A DNA stretch of 64,000 nucleotides from Tumidithrix helvetica. Its GTDB lineage: Bacteria; Cyanobacteriota; Cyanobacteriia; Pseudanabaenales; Pseudanabaenaceae. A model generated the notes under the pieces. It was not told where the DNA came from. It saw nothing but the letters and a program-made list of their open reading frames with translations, and ran no database searches. Shown here one piece after another: positions 54,199 to 63,739 of this stretch (position 1 is its first letter; each line of letters opens with the position of its first letter). Made by a program: the position numbers and the translations under genes. The stretch covers positions 248,001-312,000 of the forward strand of contig NZ_CBDDRA010000002.1 in the NCBI RefSeq assembly GCF_965232925.1. The letters are read 5' to 3'.

Positions 54199-54232
54199 AC
54201 CGTAGGGGTAATTCATGAATTGCCCCTACGGT
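54199..54232. terminator. Bidirectional terminator between hpsJ-like gene and response regulator
   Basis: Arms ACCGTAGGGG and CCCCTACGGT around an inner AATTCATGAATT palindrome, followed by TTT, between convergent genes. Confidence 0.8.
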
Positions 54233-54314
54233 TTATCGCGAAGCATTCACACAGATAGATTTTGCTGATGGAAACTGGAATCGTTGCGAATGCTTCGCCC
54301 AGAATTTGAAAACT

Positions 54315-55004
54315 TCATAGCAACTCCAAAATTGAATTGGCAAAAATTGCGGCTTGGGTGCGATCGCGTAAATTGAGGCGACTGAGTACATTGGTAACGT
54401 GGTTTTTGACCGTACCTTCAGAAATATAGAGAGATTGGGCAATTTCTCGATTGCTTGCGCCCGTGGCAATTAGGCGTAACACCTCCCGCTCTCTCGTGGT
54501 GAGATCGTGAAATCCTGAGGGCAGTTGTTCGTTCGCGTTCAGTTTGCTGTTGCTCGTGGGTGTGGCTAGGGATGAGTTCGCTTTGGGCAAGGCTTTTTGC
54601 AAAATCCCTGGGGCAAACTGCGTGTAGCCTTTTTGGATCGTGCGAATCGCATTGGCTAACTCTTCGGAAGGGGTGTCTTTGAGTAAATAGCCGACTGCTC
54701 CTACTGCCAAGGCTTCTGTCACATAGTCGCGATCGTCAAAGGTAGTCAGCACCAAAACCTTCACACTAGGAAACTTTTGGTTGATGATTTGAGTTGCGGC
54801 AACACCATCCATAATTGGCATCCGAATATCCATCAAAACGACATCGGGTAATGACTTCGTGGCATTCAAGCTTTCCAGTAGATTTAGAGCAACTTCACCA
54901 TTCTCGGCATCCGCCACAATCTCTAAGTCAGGCTCTAGCTCCAGTAATGCCCGTAAACCCTGACGGATTAAACCTTGATCGTCAACTAGCAGAACGCGAA
55001 TCAT
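54315..55004 (-). CDS. NarL-family response regulator
   Basis: A 229-residue DNA-binding regulator. The receiver (about 1-120) has the acidic pair DDQ, acceptor D59 (VVLMDIRMPIMDG) and the switch Thr/Lys. A LuxR-type helix-turn-helix covers about 165-225 (LTTREREVLRLIATGASNRE, SEGTVKNHVTNVL). It follows the kinase gene by 59 bases on the same strand, so the two form a cotranscribed two-component pair. The target genes are unknown. Confidence 0.93.
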   Translation of the reverse strand: MIRVLLVDDQGLIRQGLRALLELEPDLEIVADAENGEVALNLLESLNATKSLPDVVLMDIRMPIMDGVAATQIINQKFPSVKVLVLTTFDDRDYVTEALAVGAVGYLLKDTPSEELANAIRTIQKGYTQFAPGILQKALPKANSSLATPTSNSKLNANEQLPSGFHDLTTREREVLRLIATGASNREIAQSLYISEGTVKNHVTNVLSRLNLRDRTQAAIFANSILELL

Positions 55005-55063
55005 AGTTTTTGTTGATAGTTAGGGCTTAAGCACAAAATTTTAGAATTCAACCCCGAAAGTGT

Positions 55064-56437
55064 TTAGAGGCAATGCCCTCTGTCTGGCTTTATTTCTCGA
55101 TTCCAAGATGGAACTAGGGGTAAAGGAGTCGGAGGACCTGTCAGTTTTAGCTTGGGAAGAGGGAAATAGACATTAATCTCACAGCCTGAGTTAATCGCAC
55201 TGTGAATATGAAATTGCCCATCCAGCGTAAGCGTTCTTTCTCGCATTCCCTGTAAGCCAAAGCCTGTCCTGGTTTGTCCTAGTTCAAACCCCTTGCCATT
55301 ATCCTGTATTTGCAAATGCAAACTCGCATTCTGCATCTGCAACCAAATTTTTACGGTTAGTGGTTCTAGCCCACCTTCAGCATATTTACATATATTGGTG
55401 AGAGCCTCTTGTACGATCCGAAATACAGCGACCTTAATATCTGATGGAATGCACTCGGGTACATCGATTTGGAAGTCAGGCACGATCGCAGTCGAGCGAT
55501 GAAATTCTTGGCAGAGAGAAGCGATCGCTTCGTCTAAAGGTCTCCCCTCAAGCGGATCCGATCGCATCGCAGCAACCGATTGACGGACATCCTGTAAAGC
55601 TGTGGAACCAAGGCGCTTGGCTTCGGCTAAAAAAGTGGCGGCTTTTTCGGGATTTGCCTGCCAGAGTTTTAGAACCGTTTCCATTTGAATGTTTAACGCA
55701 GTGAGAGAATGCCCTAGAGAATCGTGGATTTCACGGGCAATGCGATTGCGTTCCTCTAGTTTTGCCTGATCTTCAATGCGTAAGGCATAACGGCGCAAGC
55801 GATCGTTGGCGATTGCGAGTTCTTCACGACTCTGTCGCTCTGATAAAACCGCATTCACCAGCAATAACACAAAGATTAGACATAGACCCACAATAATCGA
55901 TAAGCCAATCTGGAACTGCTTGAGCGAATCCAGTCCAGATGCGAGGGGGTCTACCCCATGGAGTTTAAAAACTCGTAAAGCATCTAATCTAGATGGAACA
56001 AGAGTTTGGAACCTTTGAAAATGTTGCATCTGCCCCACCAGAAACAGTCCAAAGGCAGTAGCAACGGTCGCGATTCGACCAGACATAGAAAACATCACAC
56101 AACCACGGATTACCATAACCACACAGACTAGGGGCAACAGCATGACCCGACTAGGCATGATCATGAATAGCATCAGCGCAACTTCGATGCCTGTATAAAC
56201 CAGTTTGTGCCGACAACGCCTTGTAGGTAGCCACAACCCCATCAAGCCAAACCCCAATAAGCTCAGCAAGTTGAACGCAGTGCCATTCGGCACAAGGGAG
56301 GGCACTGGAGCTGGTAAGGCTTCTGTCAAAAAAGCGATCGCGAGTAATGCCCACTCTAAATAGAGCAGCAGTTTAAAGGGGTGCGTATGAATGGGCGATC
56401 GCAGTTTCATACCTCTTAATGTATGGCATCGTGTCAC
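55064..56437 (-). CDS. NarL-type sensor histidine kinase (HisKA_3)
   Basis: 457 residues. The N-terminal half has five or six membrane segments (between about residues 20 and 205) without a large external loop, suggesting membrane or intramembrane sensing. The dimerisation domain has the phosphorylated His in NRIAREIHDSLGHSLTAL; the ATPase domain ends with DNGKGFELGQT and GFGLQGMRER. A start at Met10 (56410) is equally possible. Paired with the downstream regulator. Confidence 0.92.
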   Translation of the reverse strand: MTRCHTLRGMKLRSPIHTHPFKLLLYLEWALLAIAFLTEALPAPVPSLVPNGTAFNLLSLLGFGLMGLWLPTRRCRHKLVYTGIEVALMLFMIMPSRVMLLPLVCVVMVIRGCVMFSMSGRIATVATAFGLFLVGQMQHFQRFQTLVPSRLDALRVFKLHGVDPLASGLDSLKQFQIGLSIIVGLCLIFVLLLVNAVLSERQSREELAIANDRLRRYALRIEDQAKLEERNRIAREIHDSLGHSLTALNIQMETVLKLWQANPEKAATFLAEAKRLGSTALQDVRQSVAAMRSDPLEGRPLDEAIASLCQEFHRSTAIVPDFQIDVPECIPSDIKVAVFRIVQEALTNICKYAEGGLEPLTVKIWLQMQNASLHLQIQDNGKGFELGQTRTGFGLQGMRERTLTLDGQFHIHSAINSGCEINVYFPLPKLKLTGPPTPLPLVPSWNREIKPDRGHCL

Positions 56438-56503
56438 TTTCGATCGCGCTCTTTAGTCACTTTCTCGCACTTAAAAACTATGACTTTTGTCATGACCTTA
56501 TTT

Positions 56504-57073
56504 TTAGCTTAGTTGCAATACGCGATCGACACTCAGATCGATTTGCACGAATAGGGATGACTCAATGCGATCGCTGTCTTGATAAACTTTTTCTTCATAA
56601 AAACCTTCTACCAATTCTAGGATCGTTACTTTTTGTTGGATCGGATCGACGATCCAATATTCCGCAATTCCTCTAGCTGCGTATTCACTCCGTTTGTAAC
56701 GATAATCTCGCTTTTCTTGGTTGGGACTGACAACTTCTACGACAAGTAAAGGTGGTGGCATATCCATTAACACTATCGATCTGCTTGCGCCTTCAAGTAG
56801 TGTGGCTAATTCCTCCGACAACACGAGTAAATCTGGTACGCGCACGGATACTCTCGAGCCACTCACTGCTATTTCTGTCTTCATGGTCAATCGCTCGGAG
56901 GGAATCCCCTGTTGACTGAAATATATGAGCAAAAACATGGCAATTCGGCGATTGATTTCGCTCTCAGCAGATATCCAGACTAGTTCTCCATTTTCTAGCT
57001 CATATAAATAATCCGTGCCATCTTCATAGGCAAGGAACTCTTCTAGGGTCATTTTCTGAGTGGCGACGGTCAT
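56504..57073 (-). CDS. Uma2 family protein (PD-(D/E)XK nuclease fold)
   Basis: A 189-residue member of the family widespread in cyanobacteria (formerly DUF820). Motifs: MTLEEFLAYEDGTDYLYELE, the acidic VRVPDLLVLSEE, PPLLVVEVVSPNQEKRDY with the ExK-like position, and EYWIVDP. Single gene; a restriction-like nuclease is inferred from the fold, with no known biological role. Confidence 0.9.
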   Translation of the reverse strand: MTVATQKMTLEEFLAYEDGTDYLYELENGELVWISAESEINRRIAMFLLIYFSQQGIPSERLTMKTEIAVSGSRVSVRVPDLLVLSEELATLLEGASRSIVLMDMPPPLLVVEVVSPNQEKRDYRYKRSEYAARGIAEYWIVDPIQQKVTILELVEGFYEEKVYQDSDRIESSLFVQIDLSVDRVLQLS

Positions 57074-57133
57074 TGCTACACCTGCTGCCAGAGTTTATTT
57101 GTGATTTTAGCCTTTGCAATAGCTTACGCTTAC

Positions 57134-57391
57134 CTACTCCTGATGCCAAAAGGTCGTGCTTAAAATGGCATCCACCGCATGCTCAAATTGCCAGCGATCG
57201 GGAAATTGCGAATGGGGATATTCAATTCGCGCCTCAGAGAGGGCATCAGCATAGATTTCATCAAAGACGATTGTAAAGTAGTTCCTTAGACTAGGGGTTA
57301 ATTTGAGCTGATTCACTGTCTCCTCAACCCACAGCAAATAGTCGCGCTCGTACAAAGATGGCGAAATAGAAGTGGCGATCGTTTCAAGCAT
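57134..57391 (-). CDS. DUF29-like protein with an internal deletion
   Basis: 85 residues from ATG 57391 (frame open to 57487). The N-terminus LYERDYLLWVEETVNQLK matches the start of DUF29, and the C-terminus LTPSLRNYFTIVFDEIYADA and EYPHSQFPD matches its end, but the middle (about 60 residues, including the RSEKREL-type helix) is missing, the two parts being joined in frame. Either a degraded gene or a short variant. Its function is unknown in full-length form also. Confidence 0.6.
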   Translation of the reverse strand: MLETIATSISPSLYERDYLLWVEETVNQLKLTPSLRNYFTIVFDEIYADALSEARIEYPHSQFPDRWQFEHAVDAILSTTFWHQE

Positions 57392-57547
57392 AACTTTTTC
57401 CTTCTCCCTTTCTACTTTTACTTTATCATCTACGGCAAAACTATGACTTTTGTCACAGCAGTATTCGTGACGTTTGCGGCATGGCAAATCCAGTAAATGT
57501 TTCTAGGATGTTGGCATTGTTAAACACTTACAAAAAAGGCAAATTCT

Positions 57548-58000
57548 ATGAAACTCAAACTGATTCCGATTCTAACTGGTGCGATCGCAGCCCTCTCGAT
57601 CGCAACCCCTACCATTGTTTTAGCCCAATCTATGCCTGGTAGCCCAACCAGTGGCGATCGCATGATGGCTCCCCACCCAGGCGGTGGCGGACATATGATG
57701 CCCCCAGATCTTGGTTTGACCGAACAGCAAAAAACACAGTTGGATCAGATTCGCAAATCAACCCGTTCTCAAATTGAAGGTATTGTCACGCCTGAGCAAA
57801 AACAGCAGGTTAAAACGGCGATCGCCAATGGTGAAGATATGAAGGATGCAATGGATACTATTCTCTCTACCGAACAAAAAGCGCAAATCCGATCGATTAT
57901 GCAAGCGTCTCGCAAACAGATGCAAGCCGTTCTCACCCCCGAGCAGCAACAAAAAATGCGGCAGCATATGCAACAACAGTTTATGAATCGTGGGAATTAG
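57548..58000 (+). CDS. Periplasmic LTXXQ-motif protein (Spy/CpxP-like)
   Basis: 150 residues with a signal peptide (MKLKLIPILTGAIAALSIAT, cleavage near VLAQS). The mature part starts with a Gly-, Pro-, Met- and His-rich stretch, then helices with LTEQQ and LTPEQ motifs, as in Spy/CpxP chaperones that protect against unfolded periplasmic proteins. The His/Met-rich segment might bind metal. It stands alone, facing away from the DUF29 gene. Confidence 0.8.
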   Translation: MKLKLIPILTGAIAALSIATPTIVLAQSMPGSPTSGDRMMAPHPGGGGHMMPPDLGLTEQQKTQLDQIRKSTRSQIEGIVTPEQKQQVKTAIANGEDMKDAMDTILSTEQKAQIRSIMQASRKQMQAVLTPEQQQKMRQHMQQQFMNRGN

Positions 58001-58171
58001 GCTTCCCATTCTGGCGATCGCGAACGATCGAAGTTTCTCCAGACAGGTGCGGCTTTTGGTTTCTAAGTTTGCGATTTACGAACATCTCTATTCCAAAGGC
58101 TGCGCCTTTATCTAGAACTGACACTAAATCTGGAATTCATTGACATAACTATTCCTACTCCCCATACCGTT

Positions 58172-58702
58172 ATGCTTAATCCTACTCTCTCTTTTCTCAC
58201 TGCCATTCAACCATTTGGCAATGTCGATCCCTTCTTAAAAGGTGTCGATCTCATTACAGGCGTGATGGGTTTGAATGTCCTGCCCATTGTGGATATTGCT
58301 AAGTTGCGATCGCTGCCTGTTGGCAGTTTTGGACGAGCTTGGGCTGATTTTCTCGATCGAAATCGCCTATCCCCCTTGACCACGGGGGCGCGGCGCAAGC
58401 AGCTTCACGATGGCGTTCACGTTTTGACTGGCTATGGTACGGATGCGATCGGTGAGGCTGAGGTGCAGGCATTTCTGCTGGGTTCAAAATTTATGCTGCT
58501 TCACATTGTGCTTTTAGCGGCTTTGATGAGACGTATTGGGCGCGAGGTATCCCTATCAGGACAGGGTGAAAAAGCCATTGAAGCAAGGCTAAAAGCTGCC
58601 TACGATCGCGGCTGTGAGTCAAGCTTTGACGCAGATACATGGCGACCAGAATTATTGTGGGAAGTTTCCTTGGCTGAAGTTCAGCAACTATTCTTGATCT
58701 AA
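58172..58702 (+). CDS. Coq4-like protein
   Basis: A 176-residue protein with the Coq4 signature: GRAWADFLDRNRL, then HDGVHVLTGYGTDAIGE, which is the HDxxHx11E metal-binding motif complete. Coq4 in mitochondria acts in ubiquinone synthesis; cyanobacteria make plastoquinone, so the actual quinone substrate is not certain. No quinone genes adjoin. Confidence 0.82.
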   Translation: MLNPTLSFLTAIQPFGNVDPFLKGVDLITGVMGLNVLPIVDIAKLRSLPVGSFGRAWADFLDRNRLSPLTTGARRKQLHDGVHVLTGYGTDAIGEAEVQAFLLGSKFMLLHIVLLAALMRRIGREVSLSGQGEKAIEARLKAAYDRGCESSFDADTWRPELLWEVSLAEVQQLFLI

Positions 58703-58837
58703 CTCGCGCTAACCCAAATCTAACTCGCGTTGAAGATCGACGAACTGTATCCTGTGACGTATGGTCAGGATTGGGTAACATGGAGAGAATAAAATCAGAT
58801 TTTATTTCCTCTTATTTAATTTTTTAATTTATAAAGC

Positions 58838-60163
58838 ATGTTGAAGCAGCGTAAATTTTGGTCTTGGCTTGTAGTTTTGTCCATCGTTTTTAGCGCACAG
58901 TTGCTCTTTATGGGTGGTGCGATCGCAGCCGTTACGGACTACAACAACGAACAAAAATTTTTAACCAACGTTTGGCAACTGGTCAATCGTTCCTACGTTG
59001 ATAGCAGCTTTAACCATCAAAACTGGTACAAAGTTCGGCGCAAATTTGCCAACCGTAAATTTAACAGCCGAGATGAAACCTACACGGCAATTCAAGAAAT
59101 GTTGGCGACGCTGGACGATCCGTTTACGCGCCTACTCAGACCCGATCAATTTCGCAGCATGCAAACCAGCACCGCTGGCGAACTCACAGGCGTAGGGTTG
59201 CAAATTGCCGTCGATACAGCATCGCACAGCATTATTGTCGTCGCGCCAATCGAAGGCTCTCCTGCGGATAGAGCTGGCGTGCGATCGCTCGATCGCATTG
59301 TCAAGATCGACAATGCCTCTACGGAAAACATGACTTTAGATGAATGCGCCGAACGCATGCGCGGTAGTCTTGGCTCAAAAGTGACGCTGACGATCGCACG
59401 ACCTGTTTCGACGCAATTAGTCAGCCAAGCCCCCGATCTTAAGGATACAAAGAATAGCCTAAACAATAAGGTTGACACCCTTGAGGTGACGATTCAACGC
59501 GATCGCATTGCTGTAAACCCTGTAATTGCCAAGCTCAACCAAGAAGAAGAGCATAAGGTTGGCTACATTCGGCTGAGTCAATTTAATGGCAATGCTGCCA
59601 CAGATATGTCAAAGGCGATTAAGCAACTCGAAGCCAAGGGAGCCGATCGCTATGTTTTAGATCTGCGTGGCAATCCCGGTGGACTGTTTGATGCTGGCTT
59701 AGAAATTGCGCGGATGTGGTTGCCCGAAGGCGTAATTGTGTTTACCCGCGATCGGCAAGGTTTGCAAGAAAGCTATGCTGCGACGAATGCTGCACTGACA
59801 GGCGATCCTTTGGTGATCTTGACTGATGGGGGTACGGCAAGTGCTAGCGAAGTTCTTGCAGGCGCATTGCAAGAGAATGGACGTGCTGCTTTGTTAGGAA
59901 CGCGCACCTTTGGCAAGGGCTTGATTCAGTCGCTTTACGATCTCGATGATGGCTCTGGTTTAGCTGTAACGATCGCTAAATATGAAACGCCCAAACATCA
60001 CGACATTCACAAAAAAGGAATTACGCCCGATGTTGAGGTCAAGCTCACCGAACCGCTCACCCGCGAGAAACTGGGCACAAAAGATGATGGACAATATGTC
60101 GCTGCTTTACAACTCTTGAGTTCTAAGGTGGGGATGAGCCAAACATCCGAAGTTAAAGGTTAA
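58838..60163 (+). CDS. ctpA: Carboxyl-terminal processing protease (S41, CtpA-type)
   Basis: 441 residues. A signal anchor (WLVVLSIVFSAQLLFMGGAI) is followed by a PDZ domain at about 110-190 (GVGLQIAVDTAS, SPADRAGVRSLDRIVKID) and the S41 catalytic core with Ser in LTDGGTASASEVLAGAL and Lys in TFGKGLIQS. CtpA in cyanobacteria trims the photosystem II D1 precursor in the lumen; paralogues CtpB and CtpC exist, so the choice of CtpA is tentative. Confidence 0.92.
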   Translation: MLKQRKFWSWLVVLSIVFSAQLLFMGGAIAAVTDYNNEQKFLTNVWQLVNRSYVDSSFNHQNWYKVRRKFANRKFNSRDETYTAIQEMLATLDDPFTRLLRPDQFRSMQTSTAGELTGVGLQIAVDTASHSIIVVAPIEGSPADRAGVRSLDRIVKIDNASTENMTLDECAERMRGSLGSKVTLTIARPVSTQLVSQAPDLKDTKNSLNNKVDTLEVTIQRDRIAVNPVIAKLNQEEEHKVGYIRLSQFNGNAATDMSKAIKQLEAKGADRYVLDLRGNPGGLFDAGLEIARMWLPEGVIVFTRDRQGLQESYAATNAALTGDPLVILTDGGTASASEVLAGALQENGRAALLGTRTFGKGLIQSLYDLDDGSGLAVTIAKYETPKHHDIHKKGITPDVEVKLTEPLTREKLGTKDDGQYVAALQLLSSKVGMSQTSEVKG

Positions 60164-60240
60164 TTTGTGTCTAAGGCAGATTGCAACTACTAATGAAAAT
60201 GTCATAATTGTTGAAGCCAGATTTTCCAACAATTTGAAGC

Positions 60241-60357
60241 ATGAGCAACTGCCTTTGTCTTGCTTGCGATCGTCCAAATCCTTTAACAGCTAAGTTTTGC
60301 GATCAATGCGGAGCTAGATTACTGACCGCACGAAAGTCATCTGAATCAAACGTATAA
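60241..60357 (+). pseudogene. Orphan zinc-ribbon N-terminal fragment
   Basis: 38 codons (MSNCLCLACDRPNPLTAKF then CDQCGARLL) encode a zinc ribbon with two CxxC pairs of the sort that starts many cyanobacterial Ser/Thr kinases and WD40/forkhead-associated proteins. It ends at a TAA without any further domain. Likely a broken remnant or a very small protein. Confidence 0.5.
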
Positions 60358-60441
60358 AGTTATAAGGCTAGTTTATCACTGGTATTAAAGTGTACCTGTC
60401 TGCAAGACAAGAGTATAAAAAATTACTTAAGAGTAATCCAT

Positions 60442-62817
60442 ATGAATAGACTGGAAGCTTATTTTAATCGTGGTTTAGAAACCTTAAATGAAGGAGATAA
60501 TCAAGGAGCAATTGATTACCTTACAGGAGCCATACATCTAAAACCTGATTTTACAGAAGCCTACCGTTATCGAGGAATAGCGAAGATAAGATTAAAAAAC
60601 TACGAAGAAGCACTTGATGATTACGATGAACTCATCCATCTCGAACCGAGTCATGCTGAAGATTACTCTACTCGTGGGTTAATAAAGCGCGAAGTAGGTG
60701 ATATCAAAGGTGCAATTGCTGATTTCAACAAAGCTCTTCGTCTTGAACCTTCATATGTCGAAGTATACAATTATCGTGGTTCCGCAAAGTCTAGATTAAG
60801 AGATTATCAGGGAGCAATTATTGACTATACAGAAGCCATCTGCCTCAACCCTGACTTTGCCGATGCTTATGCCAATCGCGGAACATGCAAGTCTATTTTA
60901 GGAGACAAAGAAGGAGCAATCTCTGACTACACAGAAGCTATCCGTATCAATCCTGACTATGCTGATGCCTACTACAATCGGGGGGTAGCTAAGTCCGAAT
61001 TAAGAGATTATCAGGGAGCAATTGCTGACTACACAGAATTCATCCGTCTAAATCCTGACTTTGCCTTTGTTTACTACGATCGCGGGGTAGACAAGTCAAA
61101 GTTAGGAGATAATCAGGGAGCAATTGCTGATTTCACAGAAGCCATCCGCATCAATCCTGACTATGCTGATGCCTACTATAATCGGGGGCTAGTGAAGTCC
61201 AAACTAAGAGAAATTCAGGGAGCAATTGCTGACTACACTGAAGCTATCCGCATCAATCCTAATTACACTAATGCTTACGGCAATCGCGGGGTAGCGAAGT
61301 CAAAGTTAGGAGATAATCAGGGAGCAATTGCTGATTTCACAGAAGATATCCGCATCAATCCTGACTATGCTGATACCTACTATAATCGGGGGCTAGTGAA
61401 GTCCAAACTAAGAGAAATTCAGGGAGCAATTGCTGACTACACTGAAGCTATCCGCATCAATCCTAATTACACTAATGCTTATATCAATCGCGGGGTAGCA
61501 AAGGTTGATTTAGGAGACTATCAAGGAGCAATTGCCGACTACAATAAAGTCATTTGCATCAATCCTGACAACGTTGATGCCTACTACAATCGAGGGTTAG
61601 CTAAGCCAAAGTTAGGAGACTATCAAGGAGCAATCTCTGACTACACCGAAGCTATCCGTCTCAACCCTGATTACGCTAATGCTTATTACAGTCGTGGGAT
61701 TGCGAAGTCAAAGGTAGAAGATAATCAAGGAGCCATCTCTGATTACACAGAAGCCATCCGCATCAATCCTTCTGACGATTATGCTTACTATCATCGCGGG
61801 GTAGCGAAGTCAAAGTTAGGAGACTGTCAAGGAGCCATCTCTGACTACACCGAAGCTATCCGTCTCAACCCTGATTACGCTAATGCTTATTACAGTCGTG
61901 GGATTGCGAAGTCAAAGGTAGAAGATAATCAAGGAGCCATCTCTGACTACACAGAAGCCATCCGCATCAATTCTTCTGACGATTATGCCTACTACCATCG
62001 CGGATTAGCAAAGTCAAAACTAAGAGAAATTCGGGGAGCAATTGCTGACTACACTGAAGCTATCCGCATCAATCCTGACTATGCTGATGCTTACGGCAAT
62101 CGCGGGGTAGCGAAGTCAAAGTTAGGAGATAATCAGGGAGCAATTGCTGACTACACTGAAGTCATCCGTATCAATCCTGACCATGCTAATGTCTACAGCA
62201 ATCGTGGGTTAGCTAGGTCCGAATTAAGAGATTATCAGGGAGCAATCTCTGACTACACAGAAGCCATCTGTCTAAATCCTGACTATGCCGATGCTTATGG
62301 CAATCGCGGGTTCGCTAAGTCCGAGTTAAGAGATTGTCAGGGAGCAATCTCTGACTACACAGAAGCCATCCGCATCAATCCTTCTGACGATTATGCCTAC
62401 TACCATCGCGGATTAGCAAAGTCCAAACTAAGAGAAATTCAGGGAGCAATTGCTGACTATACTGAAGCTATCCGTATCAATCCTGACTATGCTGATGCTT
62501 ACGGTAATCGCGGGGTAGCGAAGTCAAAGTTAGGAGATGCTCAGGGAGCAATCTCTGACTATACAGAAGCTATCCGTATCAATCCTGACGACGCTAATGC
62601 TCACTACAATCGCGGGTTAGACAAGTCAGAATTAGGAGATTATCAAGGAGCAATTACTGATTACACAGAAGCTATCCGCATCAATCCTGACGACGCTAAT
62701 GCTTACTACCATCGTGGGCTTGCAAAGTCCGAATTAAGAGATTATCAGGGAGCACAAACAGACTTTCAAAAGTCTACTGAACTTTTTAAAGAACAAAGTA
62801 ATTCAGCAAAAATATAA
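60442..62817 (+). CDS. Long TPR protein with about 22 repeats
   Basis: 791 residues made almost wholly of 34-residue tetratricopeptide repeats (consensus IRINPDYADAYYNRGVAKSK, then LGDYQGAIADYTEA), with no signal peptide or other domain. Several units are almost identical in DNA (for example those around 61121-61280 and 61301-61460, and those around 61681-61780 and 61861-61960), showing recent unit duplication. It would form a superhelix binding peptides. Partner unknown. Confidence 0.88.
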   Translation: MNRLEAYFNRGLETLNEGDNQGAIDYLTGAIHLKPDFTEAYRYRGIAKIRLKNYEEALDDYDELIHLEPSHAEDYSTRGLIKREVGDIKGAIADFNKALRLEPSYVEVYNYRGSAKSRLRDYQGAIIDYTEAICLNPDFADAYANRGTCKSILGDKEGAISDYTEAIRINPDYADAYYNRGVAKSELRDYQGAIADYTEFIRLNPDFAFVYYDRGVDKSKLGDNQGAIADFTEAIRINPDYADAYYNRGLVKSKLREIQGAIADYTEAIRINPNYTNAYGNRGVAKSKLGDNQGAIADFTEDIRINPDYADTYYNRGLVKSKLREIQGAIADYTEAIRINPNYTNAYINRGVAKVDLGDYQGAIADYNKVICINPDNVDAYYNRGLAKPKLGDYQGAISDYTEAIRLNPDYANAYYSRGIAKSKVEDNQGAISDYTEAIRINPSDDYAYYHRGVAKSKLGDCQGAISDYTEAIRLNPDYANAYYSRGIAKSKVEDNQGAISDYTEAIRINSSDDYAYYHRGLAKSKLREIRGAIADYTEAIRINPDYADAYGNRGVAKSKLGDNQGAIADYTEVIRINPDHANVYSNRGLARSELRDYQGAISDYTEAICLNPDYADAYGNRGFAKSELRDCQGAISDYTEAIRINPSDDYAYYHRGLAKSKLREIQGAIADYTEAIRINPDYADAYGNRGVAKSKLGDAQGAISDYTEAIRINPDDANAHYNRGLDKSELGDYQGAITDYTEAIRINPDDANAYYHRGLAKSELRDYQGAQTDFQKSTELFKEQSNSAKI

Positions 62818-62847
62818 TTTCGTCGTAGAATAACCTATAAAATCGTC

Positions 62848-62891
62848 TTAACCCGAGCAGAGGTTCCTTTTAACCCGAACGGAGGTTCCTT
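62848..62891 (+). repeat. Two tandem 22-bp repeats downstream of the TPR gene
   Basis: TTAACCCGAGCAGAGGTTCC and TTAACCCGAACGGAGGTTCC, each followed by TT, lie side by side and differ at three positions. Confidence 0.7.
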
Positions 62892-62966
62892 ATCCTTGAT
62901 CTTGCTTCAGCTTTTCACACAAAGTTGTATAAGTGGTTGACATCGCTCTTTTATCAACTATCAAGA

Positions 62967-63338
62967 CTAGGTAAATTCAACTAAGTCAGTGCCCATTCTC
63001 CTTTCAGTGCTAACTTTTATACGTTGCAGGCATTTGTCTAATGGGCAGAAGCTGATTTCATACACCTCTTCCAAGTTGGATAGTAGTTCACTTAGACAAT
63101 CCTCCAAACCACAAAGAACACCCACCGAACCTTTATGCCCCTGTACAATTACTTTCCTCCCATCATCACAATACGTGGCATGAATCCCAATTCCATGCTC
63201 TTTGGGTTGCAATGAAAAGGGAGCAAGATTAAAGAAAAATTCTCCAGACGAACTTCCATCTTTATGATATTTATCTGACCATTCTATTCGTGGATTTCTT
63301 ATAGCATCTATCTGTGCCTCGTTTAGGTTATTTGCCAT
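62967..63338 (-). CDS. Hypothetical cytoplasmic protein
   Basis: 123 residues from ATG 63338, which has GGAG upstream (frame open nine residues further). Mixed alpha/beta: MANNLNEAQIDAIRNPRIEW, GSVGVLCGLEDCLSELLSN, FCPLDKCLQRI. No signal peptide or family that I recognise. Confidence 0.6.
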   Translation of the reverse strand: MANNLNEAQIDAIRNPRIEWSDKYHKDGSSSGEFFFNLAPFSLQPKEHGIGIHATYCDDGRKVIVQGHKGSVGVLCGLEDCLSELLSNLEEVYEISFCPLDKCLQRIKVSTERRMGTDLVEFT

Positions 63339-63365
63339 TTTATCTCCTTTATTTTTATAGTTCAA

Positions 63366-63739
63366 TTATTGCATAAAGAAGAAGTGTATATCCTATATTA
63401 GTAAAGAGTTCTAGCGATCGCGAGAGGAAGATTATGATCGTTTAGAGAAAACTTGCGATCGCTGGGGAAGTAAGTCGCGATCGCTGGAGAAGAGACTCTG
63501 CGATCGAAGTTGATGAAATGAGCAAAGTTTATAATGGCAGCAGATCGAGCCTATTGACTTGACTCTCTTGCCTAACCCCTGCAGTCTTGTTTTTTGCTAG
63601 GATAAACTTTATCAAAAACTTTTTCTTTGTTAAGGGCACCTCTATTAATTGACTTATTCTCAATAACAAGAGCCTAAAAGCCTTGATGCTTCGTTCATAT
63701 TCTCAATTACTTTGAGTTTTTAGAGGTGCCCTTAAGCCA
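63366..63739. other. Intergenic region rich in GCGATCGC words, containing a MITE
   Basis: The stretch 63413-63505 has several copies of GCGATCGC or near variants with AGA-rich spacers, and 63630-63735 is a palindromic element. I see no gene. Confidence 0.5.
63630..63735. mobile_element. MITE with 15-bp terminal inverted repeats
   Basis: TTAAGGGCACCTCTA (63630-63644) and its exact complement (63721-63735) enclose 76 AT-rich bases with no coding capacity. The ends may represent a GGGCACCTCTA repeat flanked by a TTAA duplication. It lies four bases before the start codon of the antitoxin gene at 63740. Confidence 0.75.

Noticed and set aside
60442..62817. Regular repeats that could be mistaken for a CRISPR array
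   Set aside because: The period is 102 bp without spacers, and the whole is one reading frame encoding TPR units.
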